The notes beneath the pieces are model-generated. The model was given only the letters and a program-made list of their open reading frames with translations, was not told the origin of the DNA and searched no databases. From Ferruginibacter sp. (lineage in GTDB: Bacteria; Bacteroidota; Bacteroidia; Chitinophagales; Chitinophagaceae), in contig JANXVN010000159.1 in NCBI GenBank assembly GCA_025351645.1, positions 1-54,772 of the forward strand: DNA of 54,772 nt, given 5' to 3'. Both the position numbers and the translations under genes were made by a program. Positions 1-7,750 of the stretch are shown here, piece by piece (within the stretch, counting starts at the first letter, position 1; each line of letters begins with the position of its first letter).

Positions 1-69
1 TGGGGCGCTACTTTGGTTAAGTGGGGGTATGATACAGCACCCTCCTTCGCCCCAAAGGGGGAACTTTAG
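1..69 (+). CDS. Possible 3' end of an upstream gene (partial)
   Basis: The first frame of the window is open from base 1 to a TAG at 67-69 and reads WGATLVKWGYDT followed by APSFAPKGEL. The last ten residues come from a GC-rich palindromic repeat. A plus-strand terminator at 125-152 fits a plus-strand gene ending here. A second frame is also open to about base 78, so the frame choice is uncertain and no function can be assigned. Confidence 0.25.
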   Translation, partial: WGATLVKWGYDTAPSFAPKGEL

Positions 70-72
70 CTT
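38..72. repeat. GC-rich palindromic repeat (CCCCCTTTGGGG family)
   Basis: Read on the minus strand this contains CCCCCTTTGGGGCGAAGGAGGG, split here as CCCCCTTTGGGG then CGAAGGAGGG. It closely resembles the repeat at the folA start (32911-32945), which reads CCCCCTTTTGGCGGGCAGGAGGG, i.e. CCCCCTTTTGG then CGGGCAGGAGGG. The two are diverged copies of one small repeat. Confidence 0.5.
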
Positions 73-124
73 ATGCTAACGCAACAACTCCACAATTAAT
101 GTTCAAAATATAAAAGATAACAAA

Positions 125-152
125 ATGCCTCCCTAATGGAGGCTATTTTTTT
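125..152 (+). terminator. Rho-independent terminator
   Basis: The stem is GCCTCC (127-132) pairing with GGAGGC (138-143) around a 5-base loop, followed by TATTTTTTTG. The T-run lies on the plus-strand side, so it most likely ends a plus-strand transcript entering from outside the window. Confidence 0.75.
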
Positions 153-246
153 GTTTGTAGATAAATTAAATATAACCTAACGGAAACCATATTCTTCTGT
201 AAGTTATATCACCCATATTGGGCGCTATATGCCTCTGATCAAAATG

Positions 247-441
247 TTAAATATCGACATTTTCAAGCTCTTTTGTAAATGGGGGCCGTTTTGCTTCCGT
301 AAAAATTTTTTCACCCATTAGCGCTATCGCATCCTCGTAACCGTAAGCTGTTACCCCACAGCCACTTCCAATACCCATTTTAAAACCAAACGCAGAAGGG
401 ATATCAAATTCAAACCAATATCTTTTTAAGCCTTTTTGCAT
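247..441 (-). CDS. Small conserved hypothetical protein (64 aa)
   Basis: The protein starts MQKGLKRYWFEFD, contains GIGSGCGVTAYGYEDAI, and has no signal peptide or membrane segment. The ATG at 441 is preferred over a TTG three codons upstream. Similar short proteins with a GCGVTAYxYEDA motif occur in Bacteroidota as far as I recall, but I know of no function. It is soluble and probably cytoplasmic. It lies 28 bases downstream of the THUMP methyltransferase on the same strand and could share its transcript. Confidence 0.6.
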   Translation of the reverse strand: MQKGLKRYWFEFDIPSAFGFKMGIGSGCGVTAYGYEDAIALMGEKIFTEAKRPPFTKELENVDI

Positions 442-469
442 TTTACCCAATTAATAATTTAATAAAAAA

Positions 470-1666
470 CTAACTTAAAGTACCTTCTTCCGGAGTTGCC
501 GGCATTACTCTTTTAGTGCCCGCGTACAATTCATACTCAAATAAACGGCAGTCTATTTTACTGGTGTAAAACTCTATACGGCGGCTTGGCTTAAGGCCTA
601 TCTTTTTTGCCAGCTCTAAGTTGCCGGTAAATATATAACCAGTGTAGCCTTTGCATTTTTTCTTTAAAAAATCGCCTATGCGGCCGTAAGTTATTTGTAA
701 TTCTGCTGCTTCCCCCAGCCTGTCGCCATACTCCGGGTTAAAATAAATTACACCGCTTTGCCCTTCGGGGATATTGGTGGTTTCAAAATCGCCGGTAGCA
801 AATTGTATCATATCGGCAACGCCAGCCGCACCTGCATTTATTTTGGAGATGTTGATGGCATCATCGCTGATGTCAGTAGCAATAATGGTTAGCCCGGGCA
901 CATCTACAACCGCATCTTTTAGTTGCTGTAATTGCTGCTGGTACATTTCTTTTTCAAAACCAACTACATGCATAAAGGCATAGTTGCTGCGATACAAGCC
1001 TGGCCTGCGGTTGGTGGCAAGCAAAGCCGCTTCGATAGCTAAGGTAGATGAGCCGCACATTGGGTTAATAAAAGGCGATTTCCTATCCCACTTTGTTGCT
1101 ATTAATGTTGCCGCCGCCAAAGCTTCCAGCATAGGTGCTTTGCCGGGTATTTTTCTATAGCCATGTTTAGATAAAGTTTCGCCCGAAGTATCAATAAAAA
1201 TCTCCGCAATCGATTCTTTCCAATATAAATGTATTACTGTTTTATCCAGTTCCGGACCGGCATTTGGGCGTTGCCCTGTTTTTTCCCTAAACCTATCCGC
1301 AATAGCATCTTTCACTTTTACGTTGGCGTATAAAGAGTTGTTGATGGTATCATTATCTACATTGCTGGTGATGGAAAAATAACCATCTGGGGCAATTATA
1401 TCTTCCCATTCAAATTCAAGCAAGGCCTTGTATAAGTCTTCCGCATTATGGGCAGTTACTTCTTTTATAGAAAATAACACCTGGCTTGCGCAACGCAGGT
1501 TTAAGTTAAGGCGGATACAGTCTGCTAAAGTGCCATCTAGTTCTACACCAGTCTTAAAAACACGTACGGGCTTAAAGCCCAGCTCTATAACTTCTTGCTG
1601 TAAAAATGGCGATAGCCTGTTACTGCAGGTAACGATTATCCTGTTGGTGGTAGTAAAAATTTGCAT
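470..1666 (-). CDS. THUMP domain class I RNA methyltransferase (RlmL N-terminal / YpsC-like)
   Basis: This is probably a 23S rRNA guanine-N2 methyltransferase using S-adenosylmethionine. The N-terminal half is a THUMP RNA-binding region and the C-terminal half a Rossmann methyltransferase. FINPMCGSSTLAIEAAL matches the family's DPMCGSGTLLIEAA SAM-binding and structural motif. NPEYGDRLGE stands where most members have NPPYG, so the second Pro is Glu here. The length of 398 aa is normal for the stand-alone form. The ATG at 1666 is chosen because a perfect TACTTTTG promoter box lies 5 bases upstream; the alternative TTG at 1684 would be upstream of that box. Confidence 0.85.
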   Translation of the reverse strand: MQIFTTTNRIIVTCSNRLSPFLQQEVIELGFKPVRVFKTGVELDGTLADCIRLNLNLRCASQVLFSIKEVTAHNAEDLYKALLEFEWEDIIAPDGYFSITSNVDNDTINNSLYANVKVKDAIADRFREKTGQRPNAGPELDKTVIHLYWKESIAEIFIDTSGETLSKHGYRKIPGKAPMLEALAAATLIATKWDRKSPFINPMCGSSTLAIEAALLATNRRPGLYRSNYAFMHVVGFEKEMYQQQLQQLKDAVVDVPGLTIIATDISDDAINISKINAGAAGVADMIQFATGDFETTNIPEGQSGVIYFNPEYGDRLGEAAELQITYGRIGDFLKKKCKGYTGYIFTGNLELAKKIGLKPSRRIEFYTSKIDCRLFEYELYAGTKRVMPATPEEGTLS

Positions 1667-1671
1667 AGCTG

Positions 1672-1679
1672 CAAAAGTA
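1672..1679 (-). promoter_or_regulatory. -7 promoter box TACTTTTG of the THUMP methyltransferase gene
   Basis: This is an exact match to the Bacteroidota -7 consensus TAnnTTTG. It ends 5 bases before the ATG at 1666. If transcription starts a few bases after the box, as usual for this promoter type, the mRNA has almost no leader. No convincing TTTG -33 element was found at the usual spacing. Confidence 0.55.
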
Positions 1680-1716
1680 AACAATACAATGACTAATTTA
1701 TTGAAAGGGTTTTGGC

Positions 1717-1740
1717 CGGTAAGGCGGTAAAGCGGTAAGG
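1717..1740. repeat. Three tandem 8-bp units CGGTAARG
   Basis: CGGTAAGG, CGGTAAAG and CGGTAAGG are directly adjacent in the divergent intergenic region between the THUMP methyltransferase and the NYN gene. No flanking gene function is implied. Confidence 0.7.
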
Positions 1741-1890
1741 CGTTTAAATGATGTTACAAAAACCTTTGCCAAATAATTGAAAAAACGTTTTACAGGCTTA
1801 CAGGCAAAATATTTTAATATCGCCTGTGCTGGATATTAGCGAAGCTAGGCCGCCTAACCAGCAAAATAAAAAAATCAATTATATTGCATA

Positions 1891-2658
1891 ATGGACTTTC
1901 AAAAAGATATACGGTTGGCGGTATTGATAGATGCCGATAATGTGCCTTATAGTAATGTAAAGGGCGTGATGGAAGAAATTGCCAAATATGGTACGCCAAC
2001 TTTTAAAAGAATTTATGGCGACTGGACAAAGCCAACCGTTAGCGGCTGGAAAAATGTGCTGCTTGAAAATGCCATTACGCCCATACAGCAATACAGTTAT
2101 ACTACAGGTAAAAATAGCAGCGACAGCGCATTGATTATTGACGCGATGGACATTTTATACTCTGGAAAAGTTGATGGGTTTTGTATTATTAGCAGCGATA
2201 GCGATTTTACAAGGCTTGCTACCAGGCTGCGAGAAGCCGGCATGAAAGTATTTGGCATTGGGCAAAAAAAAACGCCTAACCCATTTATTGTTGCCTGCGA
2301 TAAATTTATTTATATGGAAATTATTCCGCAATTTGAAAGCAATGAAACGGAAATTGGAGCTGCTACGCCAAAGAAAAAAGCCGCCAAACCACAGCCCAAA
2401 GCCGTTGTTGATAAAGTAAACAGGGAAACGCTTAAATTGATTGCCGCTACTATTAATGATTTGGCAGATGAAAATGGCTGGGCGTTTTTAAGCGACCTTG
2501 GAAATTTGGTTTTGAAAAAGCAACCCAATTTTGACTCCAGGAATTACGGTTTTTCAAAACTGATGCCTTTAATAAAATCGTTGCCGCAATTTGAAATTGA
2601 TAAACGAGAGACCGATAAGGGGAGTAAATTAATCATTATCCGCAACAAGGAATTATAA
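1891..2658 (+). CDS. NYN domain (LabA/DUF88) protein with C-terminal OST-HTH/LOTUS domain
   Basis: Residues 1-150 form an NYN (PIN-like) nuclease fold with the expected acidic motifs: VLIDADN near residue 12, SSDSALIIDAMDIL, and SSDSDFTRLATRLREAG. A Lys/Pro/Ala-rich linker follows, then about 80 residues typical of an OST-HTH/LOTUS RNA-binding domain (TLKLIAATINDLADENGW, NYGFSKLMPLIKS). The family is thought to process or bind RNA, but its substrate in bacteria is generally unknown. The 255-aa length is normal. It is transcribed alone, divergently from the THUMP methyltransferase. Confidence 0.85.
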   Translation: MDFQKDIRLAVLIDADNVPYSNVKGVMEEIAKYGTPTFKRIYGDWTKPTVSGWKNVLLENAITPIQQYSYTTGKNSSDSALIIDAMDILYSGKVDGFCIISSDSDFTRLATRLREAGMKVFGIGQKKTPNPFIVACDKFIYMEIIPQFESNETEIGAATPKKKAAKPQPKAVVDKVNRETLKLIAATINDLADENGWAFLSDLGNLVLKKQPNFDSRNYGFSKLMPLIKSLPQFEIDKRETDKGSKLIIIRNKEL

Positions 2659-2718
2659 GATTAGCCTATTATTTATTATTGGCTACCGTACCGTTTACAA
2701 TTATTTTATTTAAGGGCT

Positions 2719-3453
2719 ATGATAGAAAAGTTTGGTATTGATGGCATTTACATTGTACATGCAAAAAAAGGGTACGAATACCATGAGGAGCGGATCAATA
2801 AACTGTTTACTGCATTAGGGCTGCATTTTGAATTTGTAACTGATGGCGACCCTGCTAATTTTAATAACGGGCTGCTGAAAAAGTATTTTACTGAAGACAT
2901 CAGGCAGGTATTGCCTGACGGGGTGTTGAGCTGTACGCTGAACCATATTTTAAGTTATGAACGGATGGTTAAAAACAATAACCGCTATGCTATAATATTT
3001 GAAAACGACCCATTTTTTTTAGGAGATTTTGTACAACAGATAAAAAAGATAGCTGCCGAAGCTGCTACCTTGCAACCAGGCTTTTTAATTTCGCTGGAAA
3101 ATACTACCCTTAAATTTCCAGCCTATAAACAATTACGCAAAGGGCAGTTATTATACCCGAGTACTTATGGGCGCTGTGCAGGTGCTTATATGCTTGACTT
3201 ACAGGCTGCAAAAGATATTTTAAAAGAACTAGAAACCAATAAATGCAGGCAGGTTATAGATTGGTGGCACAATACGTTAATTGATAGAAAAGTAGTAAGC
3301 ATGTACTGGGCAGACCCGCCGATAACAGAACAAGGCTCGCATAACGGGATGTTATCTGCCGGCATATCTACAAAGAATAAAAGCCTGCAGCGCCGCATTG
3401 CCTGGGTAGCGCAAAAATATTATAAAACGTATATTTTGAGATGGTTTAAGTAG
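2719..3453 (+). CDS. Glycosyltransferase family 25 (LPS-type) protein
   Basis: The protein (244 aa) begins IDGIYIVHAKKGYEYHEERI, typical of the GT25 opening where the donor-binding strand precedes an Arg-rich helix. It has FENDPFFLGDF at the position of the family's xEDDxxL metal-binding motif, with Asn in place of the first Asp. SCTLNHILSYERM matches the conserved SHxxxW/Y region. GT25 enzymes add hexoses to LPS core or surface glycans in the cytoplasm. It converges on the sugar-nucleotide operon. The acceptor is unknown. Confidence 0.7.
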   Translation: MIEKFGIDGIYIVHAKKGYEYHEERINKLFTALGLHFEFVTDGDPANFNNGLLKKYFTEDIRQVLPDGVLSCTLNHILSYERMVKNNNRYAIIFENDPFFLGDFVQQIKKIAAEAATLQPGFLISLENTTLKFPAYKQLRKGQLLYPSTYGRCAGAYMLDLQAAKDILKELETNKCRQVIDWWHNTLIDRKVVSMYWADPPITEQGSHNGMLSAGISTKNKSLQRRIAWVAQKYYKTYILRWFK

Positions 3454-3498
3454 CTTATAAAAGGTAGGAAAACCTAAAATTTCAAAGTGATTTTTTAA

Positions 3499-3610
3499 GG
3501 ATTATTAAGCAATGCCGTTAAGTTAAGACTTTTCCTCTCCTTTGGAGAGGGTTAGGGTGAGGTAAAGACAAACATATAGATCTTTAACTTAACGGCATTG
3601 GATTATTAAG
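3499..3610. mobile_element. MITE-like element (91 bp, 3510-3600) with flanking target duplication
   Basis: The ends are perfect 17-bp inverted repeats: CAATGCCGTTAAGTTAA (3510-3526) and its complement (3584-3600). The 10-bp direct repeat GATTATTAAG flanks it on both sides (3500-3509 and 3601-3610). The centre carries a hairpin CCTCTCC-TTT-GGAGAGG (3534-3550) followed by GTTAGGGTGAGG. The element encodes no protein. A diverged second copy lies at 38658-38743. Removing the element and one direct repeat restores a different 3' end for the small reading frame at 3589-3711. Confidence 0.75.
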
Positions 3611-3711
3611 TAAGATGTAGGGATTTGTTTATTGAACACGCCCCATATATAGTGGTAAAAGCTCAATAAAAATCCGAAGTACAAGAGTGCGACGCCTGTG
3701 AAGACCAGCAT
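3589..3711 (-). CDS. Possible small membrane protein (40 aa), 3' end altered by the MITE
   Basis: An ATG 31 bases after the rfbD stop opens MLVFTGVALLYFGFLLSFYH then YIWGVFNKQIPTSYLII, which looks like one hydrophobic membrane segment with a polar tail. The last residues QCR and the stop come from the MITE. Without the insertion the frame would end ILKKSL. It would be the last gene of the sugar-nucleotide operon. It has no recognised family, and a T-rich non-coding or repeat sequence could look the same, so it is only a candidate. Confidence 0.3.
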   Translation of the reverse strand: MLVFTGVALLYFGFLLSFYHYIWGVFNKQIPTSYLIIQCR

Positions 3712-3742
3712 AGCTATGTATTGGCCGGGGCAACAAAAAACT

Positions 3743-4609
3743 TTATAACAACGTAAGGCATTTTTCCAAACTGTCTTTCCAAAAAGGAATTGTAATATTG
3801 AAAGTTTGTTGAATTTTAGTTGTGTCCATTACCGAATACGCAGGCCGTTTTGCTGGTGTTGGAAACTGTGTTGTAGGGATGGGGTTAACCATACATTTGC
3901 TTCCGGATAATTGTTTGATAGCGTCTGCAAACTGGTACCAGCTAATAACGCCCGTGTTGGAATAATTATAAATGCCTGGTTGCTGCGTTACACTTTGCGA
4001 CTGTATAATTTGCATGATGGCCGCTGCTAAATCTGCTGCATAAGTTGGGCAGCCTTGCTGGTCGCTCACTACATTTAACTGCTCTTTTTCTTTCATTAAA
4101 CGCAGCATCGTTTTCACAAAATTATTGCCGAAACTGCTATACACCCACGAGGTGCGGATGATGATACTTGCAGGGTTATTTTGTTTCGCTAACTCTTCGC
4201 CTTTTAATTTAGTGGCGCCATACATATTTACTGGTGCTACAGGATGTGCTTCTGTATAGGGCGAAGTGGCGGTGCCATCAAACACATAATCGGTGGAAAC
4301 GTGTATGAACAGTGCATTGTGCGTTTTACAAAGCTCCGCCAAATTACCTACTGCAGTAGCATTTATAAGTAAAGCATTTTCGTGTTCTGCTTCGGCTTTA
4401 TCAACTGCTGTATAGGCGGCACAGTTTACACAAAAGTTAATTTTATTAGCATTGAAATATCTTGCCGTTGCTTCTATATCGTCTATAGCCAGCTCCTGCC
4501 GGGTAACAAATAAAAAATTATAGTCTGGGTAGGCCGCTGCAACAACCCTCATTTCGTTGCCCAATTGGCCGTTGGCACCTGTTACCAGGATGGTCTTTTT
4601 TTCTGTCAC
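3743..4609 (-). CDS. rfbD: dTDP-4-dehydrorhamnose reductase
   Basis: This is the last step of dTDP-L-rhamnose synthesis, the NAD(P)H reduction of dTDP-4-keto-rhamnose. It has an N-terminal Rossmann GANGQLGNE (residues 11-19), the NCAAYTAVDKAE motif, and a YxxxK catalytic pair in YGATKLKGEE. The 288-aa length is standard. The start is GTG at 4609, 10 bases after the rfbC stop, because no ATG fits the conserved N-terminus. It follows rfbC directly, while rfbA and rfbB are not in the window. Confidence 0.93.
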   Translation of the reverse strand: MTEKKTILVTGANGQLGNEMRVVAAAYPDYNFLFVTRQELAIDDIEATARYFNANKINFCVNCAAYTAVDKAEAEHENALLINATAVGNLAELCKTHNALFIHVSTDYVFDGTATSPYTEAHPVAPVNMYGATKLKGEELAKQNNPASIIIRTSWVYSSFGNNFVKTMLRLMKEKEQLNVVSDQQGCPTYAADLAAAIMQIIQSQSVTQQPGIYNYSNTGVISWYQFADAIKQLSGSKCMVNPIPTTQFPTPAKRPAYSVMDTTKIQQTFNITIPFWKDSLEKCLTLL

Positions 4610-4619
4610 GGTAACTAAA

Positions 4620-5174
4620 TTAAAAAATGAAATTACTTATGCAATTATCTATGCCTGGAAGCACTAAATCTTTATCTGCTACCAATGCTCTATCAGCAGG
4701 CACCCGCCAATCGATAGCTAGCTTAGGGTCGTTATACATCAGCCCGCCTTCGCTTTCTTTACTGTAAAATGCATCGCACTTATACAGCACTTCTGCAGTT
4801 TCGCTTAATACAGAATATCCGTGGGCAAAACCCTTTGGCACCAACAATTGCTTTTTATTTTGGGCTGATAATTCTATGCTATAAACTTTGCCGTACATGG
4901 GCGATCCTTTACGCAGATCTACCACTACATCTAAAATTGAACCGCTTAATGCCCGTACTAATTTTGTTTGTGCAGTAGGATTTTGCTGATAATGCAATCC
5001 GCGTATAACACCATAAGTAGACCTGGCTTGATTATCCTGTACAAACTTCATTGTTGCGCCTTCAGCTACAAATGTGTTTTCATTGTAGCTTTCAAAAAAG
5101 TAACCACGATCATCATTAAATACCCGTGGCTCGTAAACAAATAATCCGGGGAAGTCTGTTGCAGTAAAAGGCAT
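4620..5174 (-). CDS. rfbC: dTDP-4-dehydrorhamnose 3,5-epimerase
   Basis: This cupin enzyme epimerises dTDP-4-keto-6-deoxyglucose to the L-rhamno form for RfbD. Diagnostic pieces are FPGLFVYEPRVFNDDRGYFF, the QDNQARSTYGVIRGLHYQ stretch with the catalytic His, and PKGFAHGYSVL. The 184-aa length is typical. It lies 15 bases downstream of the epimerase gene and 10 bases before rfbD, so it is part of the same operon. Confidence 0.95.
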   Translation of the reverse strand: MPFTATDFPGLFVYEPRVFNDDRGYFFESYNENTFVAEGATMKFVQDNQARSTYGVIRGLHYQQNPTAQTKLVRALSGSILDVVVDLRKGSPMYGKVYSIELSAQNKKQLLVPKGFAHGYSVLSETAEVLYKCDAFYSKESEGGLMYNDPKLAIDWRVPADRALVADKDLVLPGIDNCISNFIF

Positions 5175-5189
5175 AAAATAATTGTAAGT

Positions 5190-6176
5190 TTAGGTATATA
5201 AATTTTTAAAAAAACTGATTGTTTCAGTTAAGCCATCTTCAAATTTCTTGGTAGGCTGATACCCAAGCAAATTTTTAGCCAAAGAAATATCTGCTAAGGA
5301 ATTCCTTATGTCCCCTGCCCTCGGTTCTCGATAGGTGGCTTCAAAATTACTTTGTAAATGTTCTTTGCAGGCATTGTACAAATAATTAACTGAAAAATTT
5401 TCTCCTATGGCTACGTTGTAAACTTTATTGAGCGCATCGGCATTTTCTATAAACATGCCTTTTACATTTATTTGTACGGCATTATCTACAAAAGTAAAAT
5501 CCCTGGTTTGTTCCCCATCTCCATTTATATAAACGGGCAGCTGCTTCATAATACCTTTTACAAATAAAGGTATTACAGCTGCATAGGCGCCATCAGGGTC
5601 TTGCCTTGGGCCAAAGATATTGAAATACCTGAAACCCATCAACTTAATACCATATACATCAGCAAAAACCTGGGCATACAATTCGTTTGTTTTTTTTGTT
5701 GCGGCATAAGGCGATAGGCAATTGCCAATGCGTTCTTCTACTTTTGGCAAAGTGGGTTCATCACCGTACACGGATGAAGAAGAGGCATATACAAACTGCT
5801 TTACATTATTATCTACTGAGGCTTTAAGCATGTTTACAAAACCGCCCACATTTACTTCATTAAAATAAATGGGTTCTTTAATGGATCGTGGCACAGAGCC
5901 CAGGGCCGCCTGGTGGCTTACATAATTGATACCGGTACATGCATTGTTGCAAGTATCGATACTCCTTATATCGCCTTCTATAAATTCAAAATTATTGTAT
6001 TGCCTAAGTATATCAAGGTTGCTTTGAAAGCCATTTACCAGGTTATCAAGCACCCTAACTTTTTTGGCTCTATTTTTCAATAGATATTCTGCAATATGGC
6101 CGCCAATAAAACCTGCGCCGCCAGTTATTAAAAAAGAATCTTCGCTAATATTTTTTGTATGAAATGTAGTACTCAT
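5190..6176 (-). CDS. UDP-N-acetylhexosamine 4-epimerase-like SDR (WbpP/TviC type)
   Basis: This is an extended short-chain dehydrogenase of 328 aa. It has the NAD-binding TGGAGFIGGHIAEYLL motif near residue 18, HQAALGSVPRSIKEP, which is characteristic of WbpP/TviC-type epimerases, SSSVYGDEP, and the YAATK active-site Tyr/Lys. The family interconverts UDP-GlcNAc/UDP-GalNAc or their uronic acids. The UDP-HexNAc 6-dehydrogenase just upstream supports a UDP-GalNAcA branch (inference). It belongs to the same operon, with a 74-base gap to that gene. Confidence 0.85.
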   Translation of the reverse strand: MSTTFHTKNISEDSFLITGGAGFIGGHIAEYLLKNRAKKVRVLDNLVNGFQSNLDILRQYNNFEFIEGDIRSIDTCNNACTGINYVSHQAALGSVPRSIKEPIYFNEVNVGGFVNMLKASVDNNVKQFVYASSSSVYGDEPTLPKVEERIGNCLSPYAATKKTNELYAQVFADVYGIKLMGFRYFNIFGPRQDPDGAYAAVIPLFVKGIMKQLPVYINGDGEQTRDFTFVDNAVQINVKGMFIENADALNKVYNVAIGENFSVNYLYNACKEHLQSNFEATYREPRAGDIRNSLADISLAKNLLGYQPTKKFEDGLTETISFFKNLYT

Positions 6177-6250
6177 TGGTTTAAATTATGTTATTAAAAG
6201 TTATCACCTTAAGCCGGATTTAATTTAATCAGCTAAGGTAAAAAAAACTA

Positions 6251-7540
6251 TTACAAGCTCCAATATTGCCGGCTGCTTATCTTGCCACGGTAAATACCTT
6301 TAAGGTCAGCAATAATTGCGGTTGGTTTAGTGATGCCTTCAAAATAACTTTCTTCCAATAGTTTATAACTGTTGTGGGGTACGGCAACTATTACTGCGTC
6401 GTAATTGGATGCAACATCCGTAACTAACCCAAACCCGTACTCATGCATCGTTTCACTGCTATCTGCGTAAGGGTCAATAACATCTACATTTAACGAGTAC
6501 GATTGTAGTTCTTTCACTACATCTGAAACTTTACTGTTGCGGATATCACTTACATTTTCTTTAAACGTAGCGCCCATTACTAACACTTTAGCATCTTTTA
6601 CATTGCTGATGCTTTGTATGATGTGCAACAATATTTTCTTTGCGATGTATGCCGCCATGCCATCATTAATAACCCTACCCGCTAAAATAACCCTGCTATG
6701 ATAGCCAAGCTGGCCGGCTTTATGGGTAAGGTAATAAGGGTCTACACCAATGCAATGCCCGCCAACAAGGCCCGGCTGAAATTTTAAAAAATTCCATTTA
6801 GTGCCTGCTGCTTCCAGCACTTCAAAAGTGTTGATGCCCATTTTATCGAAGATGATGGAAAGCTCATTCATTAGTGCAATGTTGAGGTCACGTTGCGTAT
6901 TTTCTATAATTTTAGCGGCTTCGGCCACCATAATGCTTGATGCCCTATGTACACCAGCAGTAACTACTAATTCATACACTTTTGCCACCTCTTCTAAACT
7001 TTCTGCATCGCAGCCACTAACTACTTTTATTATTTTTGCAAGGGTATGTTCTTTATCGCCCGGGTTTATCCTTTCGGGCGAATAGCCTACTTTAAAATCA
7101 ATAATACTTTTTAAGCCACTTAATTTTTCGATAATAGGCACGCAATCTTCTTCGGTACAACCGGGGTAAACGGTACTTTCAAAAACAACATAATCTCCTT
7201 TTTTAATTACTTTGCCAATAGTTTCGCTGGCTCTTTTTATGGGCATTAAATCGGGCACATTGCTTTCATCTACAGGTGTGGGAACGGCAACAATGAAAAA
7301 ATTTGCTTGCTTTAATACTTCCAGGTCTGTTGTAAATTCTATATCGCAGCCTTCAAATGCAGCTGCTTCTAATTCCTGGCTGGGGTCAATGTTGTTGCGC
7401 ATCATCTCAACCCTTTTCGCATTTACATCAAAGCCAATTACACTTATTTTTTTTGCAAATTCTAATGCTATAGGCAGGCCAACATAGCCGAGGCCTATTA
7501 ATGCTAATTTTTTATTTTTATCGATGAGTTGCTCGTACAT
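6251..7540 (-). CDS. UDP-N-acetyl-hexosamine 6-dehydrogenase (WbpO/TviB type)
   Basis: This nucleotide-sugar dehydrogenase (429 aa) oxidises C6 of UDP-GlcNAc or UDP-GalNAc to the uronic acid with two NAD. IGLGYVGLPIALEFAKK is the Rossmann motif, FESTVYPGCTEE and GYSPERINPGDKEH are TviB/WbpO signatures, and the catalytic Cys is in GGHCIGVDPYYL. It differs clearly from the Ugd-type gene in the same operon (CFPKD motif). The promoter region upstream holds a perfect 12-bp inverted repeat (7643-7689). Confidence 0.88.
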   Translation of the reverse strand: MYEQLIDKNKKLALIGLGYVGLPIALEFAKKISVIGFDVNAKRVEMMRNNIDPSQELEAAAFEGCDIEFTTDLEVLKQANFFIVAVPTPVDESNVPDLMPIKRASETIGKVIKKGDYVVFESTVYPGCTEEDCVPIIEKLSGLKSIIDFKVGYSPERINPGDKEHTLAKIIKVVSGCDAESLEEVAKVYELVVTAGVHRASSIMVAEAAKIIENTQRDLNIALMNELSIIFDKMGINTFEVLEAAGTKWNFLKFQPGLVGGHCIGVDPYYLTHKAGQLGYHSRVILAGRVINDGMAAYIAKKILLHIIQSISNVKDAKVLVMGATFKENVSDIRNSKVSDVVKELQSYSLNVDVIDPYADSSETMHEYGFGLVTDVASNYDAVIVAVPHNSYKLLEESYFEGITKPTAIIADLKGIYRGKISSRQYWSL

Positions 7541-7642
7541 GGTATAATTTGCAGTTTAAAATTTATACACTTTAAAAAGTATAAACAGGTTAGGGGTTAC
7601 GGATTATGGTGATATTAATTTATTCTTAGTCAGGTTAAAATG

Positions 7643-7689
7643 TTTACGTCACAACTACCAGGTAATTTAAGTGGCAATTGTGACGTAAA
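7643..7689. promoter_or_regulatory. 12-bp perfect inverted repeat in the sugar-nucleotide operon
   Basis: TTTACGTCACAA (7643-7654) and TTGTGACGTAAA (7678-7689) are separated by 23 bases, in the 210-base gap before the UDP-HexNAc dehydrogenase gene. There is no T-run on either side, so it does not look like a terminator. It could be an operator, an attenuator-like RNA hairpin or a repeat remnant. No protein can be assigned to it. Confidence 0.5.
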
Positions 7690-7750
7690 TTGTATAATAT
7701 GCTTGTACACTTTTGCTAAAAAAATAGCAATAATATAGTGCCAACGATAA

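Noticed and set aside
1814-2091. Minus-strand open frames opposite the NYN gene
   Set aside because: They are shadows of the strongly conserved plus-strand NYN coding sequence and have no recognisable domain.
3534-3550. Reading the CCTCTCC/GGAGAGG hairpin as an ordinary terminator
   Set aside because: No T-run follows on either strand, and the hairpin is the conserved core of a two-copy element with terminal inverted repeats.
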